Of a stretch of 13,973 bases of DNA, positions 1-8,136 are shown in pieces. Within the stretch, counting starts at the first letter, position 1. The number at the start of each line of letters is the position of its first letter. The notes under the pieces were generated by a model. The model was not told the origin of the DNA, made no database searches, and saw only the letters and a list, made by a program, of their open reading frames with translations. The stretch is from the NCBI RefSeq assembly GCF_001949145.1, contig NW_019091598.1:280458-294430 (forward strand), written 5' to 3'. A program made the position numbers and the translations under genes. This DNA comes from Acanthaster planci (Eukaryota; Echinodermata; Asteroidea; Valvatida; Acanthasteridae).

Positions 1-558
1 CTGTAATTGTTTATTACAAGGTTCAGCTATTCCTTTAGCAATGAGTAGAATACATGTACTACTGGTAGTAAACTTAGCCTGTGACCGGGCCTAAAGCAGT
101 TTGTTGACAATAAAGCTCAGCAGCGATAGTCAAAGCAACAGGCGAAAAGTGTCCACTGATCCATTCCATCCTCTATGGCCAAACAGCATTCTGATTGCCG
201 TGGTAAATCCCATTGAGCAGAACCAAAAAGCAGTTATCTAACATTATGGAGATTATCTCTCCACAGCGCATCATCAAACTGAAATGAAGTCTTCAGGTTT
301 GAAAATGTAACATTCTAAGCTTCAGTTTGATACCCAAAACAGCAATTTATGAAATTATTTTGGAAGAAAATAAATGTTATTTGGGGGTTGTAATTTTTTT
401 GGAGGGGGACACATTGCACAAGCTTGTTTGTTTTATTTTATTGCTGATATGACATCTGCTATCTCTCAAGAATAATTCCCACAGTGGATCTGCCCTGTGG
501 CACATGATATCAGCTATCCTATTAGTTGCATTGCCCCCACAGGAGTCAGGAGGGGGTG

Positions 559-589
559 GAGCAGATTTCTACAAGGGGGAAATCTCCTC
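559..589. repeat. Imperfect inverted repeat in a G-rich tract
   Basis: GAGCAGATTTC (559-569) and GAAATCTCCTC (579-589) are reverse complements except for one base, with a 9-base loop. Function unknown. Confidence 0.55.
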
Positions 590-719
590 TGGGGACAAAA
601 TAAAAAGCAAACAGAAAAAAAGATAGATGGAAGGGAATGACACTCCCACACATGCCAAGACTGCACGGAAATGGGTAGCACATGCATGTGTTTGACCGCC
701 CCTCCTTTCCAAGAGAGAC

Positions 720-757
720 TACATGTATTCCATACATACATGTACAATACATGTACA
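720..757. repeat. ACATGTAC-type simple repeat
   Basis: The self-complementary words ACATGTA and ATACATGTAC recur three times with a few intervening bases. Similar words appear at 51-58, 3261-3268 and 12320-12355. Confidence 0.6.
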
Positions 758-847
758 CATTCAGTCACTAGGATATGTTTGCAACTTATATGCATAGCAA
801 GCAGGAATAGTTCTTTGGTAACTGGGATGCTCTGTTGATGTCACAGA

Positions 848-1733
848 GTGGCTTCTAAAATTACGGTTGCCCATAGGTAAAAGTAAAAGAATAATTCACT
901 AACTGCTGAAATTTCCACATAGCTATCAGAACACTAGGTAATAATACATGTGTGGCTAAATTCTAAAAAAAAAAGGGAAAATACAACTCTTTGTAAAATC
1001 AATGAGACAAATGTCCCTTTTTAAACAAATAAGAGGTAAAATCAAAAGCCAACCGAAAGGTGGTATTTCTGTAAACTTTGGCCGCCTATACAAGTTGTAG
1101 GCAAAATGAGAGGGTCAGTCAGAGCACATTATGGTATGTCTGCAGCTTATTTAGATCTTTGCGACTGCCTATTATGATACCTCAAAAATCTACATATAGG
1201 CGTATATGAACACAGAATTGTTGATTTCTACAAAGGGAACACATCTAGCCTAAATTATTATTCATTAAATACCTAAGACAGTGTAGCCATTTCTGTTGGT
1301 TGAGAGCCTCGACCAAATATAGGAGCTTACCTTTATGATGCAAATGAGCATCTTTTATTCGGATGTAAAATTATTCAGATTAAGGCTTGATGCCATTATA
1401 TGCAACCCCAAATCTGGTTCCTATACAACCAAGCCAGGATATAGTTAAATTTACCAAACTTGGATTTGATATGTGGTTGATTAATATAGGTTTGGTTCAT
1501 ATCATCTTGGTGAAACTCCACAATAACTTACTGTATACTTTGAAAATGATGGAGTGAAACGTGAAATAAATACAAAGTGCCAAAGCAGGTTAGTGTTTAC
1601 ATTCTAGTTGTAAATACTCAGTTTTGAGATTTTTAAGCATACCCTAAACATGAATTACACAAAGTGCTATCTTTTAACTGGCATTCTATGAACATGGTTT
1701 TACATGTATTACAAGCATGATTAACTTGTTTCC
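848..1733. other. 3' flank of gene 1, no gene seen
   Basis: This non-coding stretch is duplicated at 3486-4346. It holds a TTTATT (AATAAA on the gene strand) at 1354-1359 that could serve gene 1. I see no RNA gene or additional exon. Confidence 0.6.
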
Positions 1734-2364
1734 TTAAATCAGAAGCAGCAGCCGAGGTACACATCGTTGGCAGATAGCAGGAACTAGATTACCACATGAA
1801 ACATCATTCCATCCACCTTTGTCTATTACCACTGCACAGTCTTCACCCTTTCCATCATTACTGGGTTCACCAGCCCTCCAGCTTCTAAACGTCACATCAA
1901 AAGTGCCATCCTGACACTCCCACGAATCTAGCATATGTGAAGAAAAACTTATTTTATGTATTTCATTTTTAAAAAGAGGGAAGTACCAGTAACTACTGAA
2001 TAGGCTGTTTTTTCAGTTACAACCTAGGAGCATGCTATGATATGTGTGCTGCATGCTACGTACCTTCAGCTTGAATATCATTACAGTTGATCCAGAAGTA
2101 GCGGTGCAGATTCTCCAGAAGGAACTCAGTTTCCTCCTGAGACTGTGGCATAACCAAGACACTTCCCATCTTGATGCACTCCTCTTTGGCCTCAGCCCAG
2201 GGTAGATTCACTGGGAGTTTTCTGTAGCATTTGTCACCCCACTGGCTCCAATCAGGAGGACACGCCCCTCTAATGGAGGCTACACACCTCTCATTACCAC
2301 CAGTGCATCTGATCATAAGACAAAGGTTCATCAAGCCAAAGATGAAACCTTTAGGCAGCATCAT
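1734..2364 (-). CDS. CTLD gene 1: secreted C-type lectin-like protein, two exons, 164 aa
   Basis: Exon 1 is complement 2064-2364 and exon 2 complement 1734-1927. The donor GAAG|GTACGT and acceptor CTAG|ATTCG join in phase 1 across a 136-base intron. Residues about 1-20 are hydrophobic (FIFGLMNLCLMI) and look like a signal peptide. The CTLD follows: Cys35/Cys46 form the long-form N-terminal pair, Cys63 lies in helix 1, then EPS at 121-123, EDC ending at Cys131, WND at 140-142, Cys145 and Cys153. By family rules the disulfides are 63-153 and 131-145. An added pair, Cys94 (WINCND) and Cys105 (WECQDG), sits in the domain core, and Cys27 and Cys156 lie outside it. The protein ends in a short LLLLI tail with no membrane anchor. 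EPS replaces the usual EPN or QPD sugar motif, so the ligand cannot be assigned. A possible poly(A) signal (AATAAA, minus strand) is at 1354-1359. The second of two adjacent Met codons could also start translation. Confidence 0.92.
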
Positions 2365-2643
2365 TTTGAGATGCCAGCAGACTGGTGTCTAGTGATGAAA
2401 TGAAGACACTGTTCCCTCCTCCTGTCTCAGTGTTGAAGTCATCATTGGAAATAGTCCTTTTCATTGGATGACCTTGCCATGAATTCTGCTCCAGCGAACT
2501 CAAAGAAAATTTCTCAGTTGTCTATAGACTCTTTGAAGCCAATTTGCCAAGGTTGCCATGAAATACACTTGTGGGTAGCACAGTCAATACAAAGTGGCTT
2601 GCAATCAACAGGAGACTAATCAATTGTCATTTGTCAGGAAAAT
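2365..2643 (-). promoter_or_regulatory. Conserved 5' flank of gene 1: UTR and candidate promoter elements
   Basis: Three blocks recur at matching distances upstream of the other copies. The proximal block, 2365 to about 2460, carries an ACACTGAGA...GGAGGGAACAG stretch and TATTTCC on the gene strand. GGCAAGGTCA (minus strand, 2469-2478) resembles an extended nuclear-receptor half-site and is adjacent to a CCAAT. A distal block at 2546-2563 (CAAGGTTGCCATGAAA, plus strand) is the diverged counterpart of CATGGTTACCATAAA upstream of the other genes. A third at about 2617-2640 (TCAATTGTCATTTGTCAGG) also has counterparts. The transcription start is not determined. Confidence 0.5.
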
Positions 2644-3210
2644 GCAGCGTTCCTCACAGTTTGTGTTACAGTGTGAACGTATCAGTCCGCCCCGGGGCTT
2701 CTGTTTTACGAGTTTGTTATTGTGAAGTCATCCTCAAGAAATGCCATATTCATTGTTGGTCTCTACCTTTCCACATATTTAGCGTAGGAATTAAAGTCAA
2801 CCTGTGCACCATATGTACAGTGTCCCAGCTTTACCTCTTGTACCTTGAGGGGTAAGGGGCAGGACATACATGGCTAGGTTATACTACATTCAAGAAGTAA
2901 AGCAATCCTTTGGTACATCTTACCACAGGTTAGTTTGGCATTTTCTTGCCAACTCCTTCTTGCAGTTCCTAGCCTTATTGTTTAGACCATCCTTTGGTAG
3001 GATAAAGTGAGCGTATGAGATCGATCATACTTGTATTTCTAGTGATCCTCCTGCGTGCTATTTTAAATGTGTAATGTCATGTAGAAGAGAATATTGCCAA
3101 ATGAAAAGCCCCTTCCCATGATCCTAGTTAATGCACTATCTATAACCTTGTTATTGTGTTTTTAGTTGTTAAGCCCTGTCAGTTTCAACCCTGTTGGAAA
3201 GACTAGTCAG
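2644..3210. other. Spacer between gene 1 upstream region and copy B
   Basis: AT-rich unique sequence. An open frame on the plus strand (2571-2855) has no recognisable domain and overlaps conserved non-coding blocks, so I do not call it. No repeat or RNA gene seen. Confidence 0.5.
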
Positions 3211-3468
3211 CTGTAATTGTTTATTACAAGGTTCAGCTATTCCTTTAGCAATGAGTAGAATACATGTACTACTGGTAGTAAACTGAGCCTGTGACCGGGC
3301 CTAAAGCAGTTTGTTGACAATAAAGCTCAGCAGCGATAGTCAAGGCAACAGGCAAAAAGTGTCCACTGATCCATTCCATCCTCTATGGCCAAATAGCATT
3401 CTGATTGCTGTGGTAAATCCCATTGAGCAGAACCAAAAAGCAGTTATCTAACATTATGGAGATTATAN

Positions 3469-3469
3469 T
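3469..3469. other. Undetermined base (N) at a duplication breakpoint
   Basis: The single N sits exactly where copy B stops matching copy A (gattataNtcatg). This suggests a placeholder for an unsequenced gap or a contig join. Confidence 0.7.
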
Positions 3470-3485
3470 CATGTTTTTCCTACAA

Positions 3486-4346
3486 GTGGCTTCTAAAATT
3501 ACGGTTGCCCATCGGTAAAAGTAAAAGAATAATTCACCAACTGCTGAAATGTCCACAAAGCTATCAGAACACCAGATAATAATACATGTGTGGCTAAATT
3601 CTACAAGAAAATGGAAAATACAACTCTTTGTAAAATTGATGAGACAAATGCCCCTTTTAAAACAAATTAGAGGTAAAATCAAAAGCCAACCGAAAGGTGG
3701 TATTTCTGTAAACTTTGGCCACCAATACAAGTTGTAGGCAAAATGAGAGGGTCAGTCAGAGCACATTATGGTATGTCTGCAGCTTATTTAGATCTTTGCG
3801 ACTGCCTATTATGATGCCTCAAAAATCTACATATAGGTGTATATGAATACAGAATTGTGGATTTCTACAAAGGGAACACATCTAGCCTAAATTATTATTC
3901 ATTAAATACCTAAGACAGTGTAGCCATTTTTGTTGGTTGAGAGCCTTGACCAAATATAGGAGCTTACCTTTATGATGCAAATGAGCATCTTTTATTCGGA
4001 TGTAAAATTATTCATATTAAGGCTTGATGCTATTATACGTAACCCCAAATCTGGTTCCTATACAACCAAGCCAGGATATAGTTAAATTTACCAAACTTGG
4101 ATTTGATATGTGGTTGATTAATATAGGTTTGGTTCATATCATCTTGGTGAAACTCCACAATAACTTACTGTGTACTTTGAAAATGATGGAGTGAAACGTG
4201 AAATAAATACAAAGTGCCAAAGCAGGTTAGTGTTTACATTCTAGTTGTAAATACTCAATTTTGAGATTTTTAAGCAGTGCTATCTTTTAACTGGCATTCT
4301 ATGAACATGGTTTTACATGTATTACAAGCATGTTTAACTTGTTTCC
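3486..4346. other. 3' flank of gene 2, no gene seen
   Basis: Near-copy of 848-1733. It lacks the 24 bases found at 1640-1663. TTTATT at 3991-3996 is a possible poly(A) signal for gene 2. Confidence 0.6.
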
Positions 4347-4974
4347 TTAAATCAAAAGCAGCAGCCGAGGTACACATCGTTGGCAGATAGCAGGAACTAG
4401 ATTACCACATGAAACATCAATCCATCCACCTTTGTCTATTACCACTGCACAGTCTTCACCCTTTCCATCATTACTGGGTTCACCAGCCCTCCAGCTTCTA
4501 AACGTCACATCAAAAGTGCCATCCTGACACTCCCACGAATCTAGCATATGTGAAGAAAAACTTATTTTATGTATTTCATGTAAAAAAGAGGGAACTACCA
4601 GTAACTACTGAATAGGCTTTTTTAAGTTACAACCTAGGAGCATGCCATGGTATGTGTGCTGCATGCTACGTACCTTCAACTTGAAGATCATTGCAGTTGA
4701 TCCAGAAGTAGTGATGTAGATTCTTCAGAAGGAACTCAGTTTCCTCCTGAGACTGTGGCATGACCAAGACACTTCCCATCTTGAGGCACTCCTCTTTGGC
4801 CTCAGCCCAGGGTAGTTTCACTGGGTGTTTTCTGTAGCATTTGTCACCCCACTGTCTCCAATCAGGAGGACACGCCCCTCTAATGGAGGCTACACACCTC
4901 TCATTACCACCAGTGCATCTGACCATAAGACAAAGGTTCATCAAGCCAAAGATGAAACCTTTAGGCAGCATCAT
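4347..4974 (-). CDS. CTLD gene 2: C-type lectin-like protein with altered WND motif, two exons, 164 aa
   Basis: Exon 1 is complement 4674-4974 and exon 2 complement 4347-4540. They are joined by the same GAAG|GTACGT donor and CTAG acceptor as gene 1, across a 133-base intron. It is the segmental-duplicate partner of gene 1: by hand count 13 nucleotide differences in exon 1 (9 change the protein) but only 2 in exon 2. One of the latter changes WND to WID at residues 140-142 through AAT to ATT, removing an Asn that is a Ca2+ ligand in canonical CTLDs. EPS, EDC and all structural cysteines are kept, so the fold should survive while calcium-dependent sugar binding may be weak or lost. The reading frame and splice sites are intact, so it is not an evident pseudogene. 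Its 5' flank lacks the GCAAGGTCA block seen upstream of the other copies. A possible poly(A) signal is at 3991-3996. Confidence 0.9.
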
Positions 4975-5003
4975 TTTCAGATGCCCCCAATGGTAAAATG
5001 AAG

Positions 5004-6070
5004 ACGGTCTTCTCTACTGATACACACCCTTGTGATTCCAGTACAGACTATACAGGACACCAGTCCACAGTCCATACAAATATGTGTAACACCATCCACT
5101 CACTTTTGTTTATCTCTCTGTTTGTGTGCTGTCACCTATATTTAGATTCTGTAATAAAAATGTCATGGTTACCATAAATATCATATCTGCACAATTTCAG
5201 AGCAGTTCTCTCCTGCGGTAAAATAAAATGTAGCCTTCCAAAGGGTAATCAGTGGAGATGCATATAAAAGAAAATCATCACATCCTTGAAAAATGTGAAT
5301 AGCTTATATGTTGGAGTACAAAGTCTTTCTGCAAATGACAGGGAAAAAGCATTGTAGCCTGAAAAATATTAAAAAATGGTATTTGTTTTAATCATTAGAT
5401 GGACCAATTTTACCTTCTGTTTGATGGATTCTAAAATTGGAATTCAAAACCAGGTACCTTCCGGATACAAATTTGAGGTTAATGTTTTACTCAATGAAAA
5501 TGACAAAAGAAACATGGCATTTGTTTAGATATTCTATTTACCTTATTGAGTAAGCCTCATTCATCAAGTGAAGGAATTATTGGTGGCTTTTAGATGCAGT
5601 TTCATGAAAAAAGGGAAGATTTTTAAAACTTCAGTTTGGTAAGTCTTCAAAACAAGTTCACTTACTCGGGTGTAATATCCAATGAAAGAGAGCAACAAGG
5701 CCTTTCATTGTGAGAAGTGAGCCAGTGAGGTGGAATAGAGTGAGTGAGTTACAGTGAGTGACTAGAAGATGACTAATCAGACACTAGGCATTTCATTCAC
5801 TTCAAGCATCACAGTTAGTTTATTGGGTGAAACCAACAAAGCAGAACATGAACCTAAACATAGCTAGAGTACATTAATACCCGATTGCTACGTGTTATTT
5901 ATTCAGAGTTTATTTGAATGAAAGAAGAGAGTAAGTTTAAATTGTGACTGGTTAATGGTTGATGTAGTTGTCTTCTTTCCAGTACCCTTTTTTGCCTGTT
6001 AAATTTCTACCGAAGTAATAGAATATCTTAATATCAACTTGATATACGTAGGAATTCCCCTTTCACCGAC
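5004..6070. other. Spacer upstream of gene 2, mostly unrecognised
   Basis: It contains the TCATGGTTACCATAAA element at 5163-5178, a 9-base perfect inverted repeat (CCAATTTTA 5404-5412 and TAAAATTGG 5432-5440), and a GTGAG-rich run at about 5733-5762. No exon-2-like CTLD sequence was found that could belong to the pseudogene at 6071-6262. Confidence 0.5.
5163..5178 (-). promoter_or_regulatory. Conserved TCATGGTTACCATAAA element upstream of gene 2
   Basis: It lies about 190 bases upstream of the gene 2 start. Near-identical words lie about 185-190 bases upstream of genes 3 and 5, about 235 bases upstream of gene 4, and in diverged form about 185 bases upstream of gene 1. It is the only one of the shared upstream blocks that I recognise at gene 2; the sequence between it and the start codon is unlike the other copies. 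The word resembles half of an RFX/X-box site, but the match is not complete. Confidence 0.45.
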
Positions 6071-6262
6071 CCTCAACTTGAAAGTGATAGACTTTATTCT
6101 GAAAGAACTCAATGTCCTCCAACTATGGAATTATCAACACACTTCCTTTGTTGAGGCATTTCTGCTTGGCCTGATCCCAAGTGAGACTTAAGATGACTTT
6201 TTATAGCATTTGTCACCTACCAGCTCCAATCACAAGGACATGGAATGTTCCACTTCATTGCC
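6071..6262 (-). pseudogene. Decayed exon 1 of a CTLD gene
   Basis: Minus-strand reading in shifting frames recovers exon-1 landmarks in order: GNE, CPCDWS, GDKCYKKS, LTWDQAKQKCLNKGSVLIIP, DIEFF and FQVEG, ending at a donor-like G|GTCGGT. Damage is extensive. One single-base deletion lies between the DWS and GDKC segments, and another lies before the TWDQAK segment. A TAG stop at 6123-6125 stands where the intact copies have CAG. One codon is missing after it, and the stretch matching WINCND is deleted. The signal-peptide part is not recognisable upstream of about 6262. No matching exon 2 was seen in the roughly 1 kb on its 3' side. It is more diverged from genes 1-4 than they are from one another, so it is an older copy. 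Gene type and orientation are clear; the exact ends are not. Confidence 0.85.
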
Positions 6263-6703
6263 ATGGTTAACAAATAATTCATATATGCAGCAAACAAGGA
6301 AGGAATACTATCTTACCATTTGTCTGTCAACATAAACAGCCTTCCTTGTGGATCATGATGGGAACGTACAATAACCCCAGGACTTGTATTTTGATGCAAG
6401 CCTCATTTTGGTGTTTTTGATTATCATCAATTCAGGAGATACCAACTTTATTGTAAGATCCTACTCAATGATTTCAAGGCTACCTTTCACAATAGAGGAA
6501 AGCCAGTCTGCTTATTTGTTGTCTTTTCTGCAAACTTTGGAATCAAACTATTTTGCTTCAGTAGAAAAGTTATGCTATAGGGTTCCACAGTATCCATACC
6601 AGTTGCCCATGAGCATACTGAACACAACTGAGGATAAAAAGTATGACAATTTCCAGTTTGACTTATAGGGTGAATTGTAAGATACATATAGACTAATCCA
6701 ATT

Positions 6704-6833
6704 AGACGCCCTAACTGCGGAGGCACCGCACTCACACGCACATTCTTCAGCTTAACGCGCGCATACACTTGGCAAATCACGACACCCTATTGGTCGAAGA
6801 GGCATGTAACGTGTGCGTGTCACCTGTCCACGG
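6704..6833. other. CpG-rich patch with CCAAT and E-box words
   Basis: About twelve CpG dinucleotides fall within 130 bases, including ACGCGCGC, while surrounding sequence is CpG-poor. ATTGG (reverse CCAAT) is at 6789-6793 and CACCTG at 6821-6826. It could be a regulatory element or a fragment of a mobile element. No transcript can be assigned. Confidence 0.4.
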
Positions 6834-7012
6834 GCCATGTACCACCACAGTAATGGCTTCTAATTCTGGTGATCGAAATACGGTGTAGGTCCACTTTCAT
6901 TTTAGTGACAGGAAAATCTTTCCCAACTATTAGCAGGAGGTAACTTACAACAATACATTTACATGTAATTTTTTACTCACAATTTCAGTTTATATTTGTT
7001 GAAAATTTCAGC

Positions 7013-7047
7013 ATTACATTCCATTGGCATTATTTGCATAATGTAAT
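7013..7047. repeat. Nested inverted repeat around an octamer word
   Basis: ATTACATT (7013-7020) pairs with AATGTAAT (7040-7047). Inside lies CATTATTTGCATAATG (7028-7043), itself palindromic at its ends and containing ATTTGCAT, the octamer bound by POU proteins. Function not shown. Confidence 0.45.
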
Positions 7048-7140
7048 AAATACTATTTCATCGTTCCCATGGCACCTACAGTCCTAAAACTGTCATTCAT
7101 CTAGACAATGGCAGACCATACTGCTATGTATGGCAGTAAC

Positions 7141-7181
7141 CAAACCATGGGAGTTTTGCAGCAATTTCTGACCATGGTTTG
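7141..7181. repeat. Inverted repeat CAAACCATGG / CCATGGTTTG
   Basis: Perfect 10-base arms at 7141-7150 and 7172-7181 with a 21-base loop. A smaller CCATAC/GTATGG pair lies just upstream (7116-7133). Confidence 0.5.
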
Positions 7182-8136
7182 ACCAAATGTGCTTATTATG
7201 TTATGAGGGATTTGTAATAAGCAATGCAAGTTACGTCATGGATCAACCCATAGCTAAATAATGTATCTTTAATACGCCAACTAGGCATCTTTTTAGTGCA
7301 TCACTGGATTGAATGTCAAATGTGCAATACACTATGGGGAAAGTGAACCAGTCAAACATTAATCAGTTTTTCATAAACACCTCAGACAGTTTCTTATCAA
7401 CAATGTGCAACTTGACCCTGTATTAACATTTGATAATGCCTGCTTAGAAGTGCACTGGCATCTGGATACGAGACAGTTTAATCGATTCTGATTGGTCAGG
7501 AGTCTTTGTGCACGTGGCTCGCCATGCACTTGCCAAGTCCATATAAGTTGATTCTTTTAGACAATTTGCACAAGGAATATACATGGACCATAAAATGGTC
7601 AAGGGTGCTAGGGAATGTGAAAAAAAAATTCTCAAACAAAATTGTTGGAAATCCATTATATATTGACATCTTTTGACTCTTTGACGAAAAAGGTATTTAT
7701 GAATGGGAATAAGTATGTGCTTGGCCGGATACTGAGCGCTTATCATGCCCTTGCCTGTGGCTGGGGTATTAGTCATGCCCATTCTCCTGAGCTGGTAAGA
7801 CCAACCCAACACACATTTATTCCCTTATTAACCTAATAAATATTTGTTACCTTATTTTATTGCAACTGTGGTGCAATTAGAGAAATTAGTCTTACACACA
7901 TCACAGTGTTAGCTAAATGCCATTCCATGCCTCACCTTTTGCCAAAAGGAACTTTGTCCAATTTTTGAAGTTGAGAGGTTGTACCACATAGGCAGATGTT
8001 GAAGAGTTATTTTAGAATCTCTAAGATTATTAATGTGCTAAAGGCAGTTCCTATAGTACTTTACTCAAAGTTTTGGATACTTACCTTCTCTTGTTTTGTT
8101 TGAAAAGTTATCATTCGGTATTCTTTTTTTTTTCAT

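Larger units (their letters stand above)
258..847. other. Segment present only in copy A of the duplication
   Basis: These bases interrupt the alignment of copies A and B. They contain an imperfect hairpin (559-589) and ACATGTAC-type repeats (720-757). I found no terminal inverted repeats, target-site duplication or coding potential that would identify a transposon. Because copy B has an N at the break, this may be sequence missing from copy B rather than an insertion in copy A. Confidence 0.6.
1..2371. repeat. Segmental duplication, copy A (contains gene 1)
   Basis: The first 257 bases match 3211-3467 almost perfectly, and 848 to about 2371 matches 3486 to about 4983. The copy includes the whole of gene 1, its 3' flank and a few bases of 5' UTR. 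Copy A carries about 570 extra bases (258-847) and a 24-base stretch at 1640-1663 that copy B lacks. The left end lies outside the window. Non-coding parts are as similar as coding parts, so the duplication is recent. Confidence 0.93.
3211..4983. repeat. Segmental duplication, copy B (contains gene 2)
   Basis: It begins with the same CTGTAATTGT sequence as base 1 of the window and runs through gene 2. The match to copy A breaks at 3468-3485, where an N at 3469 and an unmatched 16-base stretch replace about 590 bases. Similarity ends a few bases beyond the gene 2 start codon; a weak AAATGAAGAC match continues to about 5003. Confidence 0.93.
6263..8136. other. Long spacer between pseudogene and gene 3
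   Basis: No supportable gene. The longest open frame (minus 7444-7812, 122 codons) and those at 6384-6780 show no known motif. The stretch holds a CpG-rich patch (6704-6833), two hairpin-forming inverted repeats (7013-7047, 7141-7181) and the likely 3' end of gene 3 near 7816-7861. Confidence 0.5.

Noticed and set aside
258-847. Transposon insertion in copy A
   Set aside because: No terminal inverted repeats or target-site duplication could be identified, and the N in copy B makes missing sequence equally likely.
3383-3730. Minus-strand open frame spanning the N at 3469
   Set aside because: It reads through an undetermined base and across a duplication breakpoint, with no recognisable product.
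6384-6668. Plus-strand 94-codon open frame with a hydrophobic start
   Set aside because: The hydrophobic N-terminus follows from T-rich sequence. No motif was seen and it overlaps an open frame on the other strand.
6690-6850. Possible tRNA in the CpG-rich patch (GGTCGAAG resembling box B)
   Set aside because: No matching box A at the right spacing and no cloverleaf could be drawn.
7444-7812. Longest non-lectin open frame (minus strand, 122 codons)
   Set aside because: No recognisable domain, signal peptide or splice context; a frame of this length can arise by chance in this much non-coding DNA.
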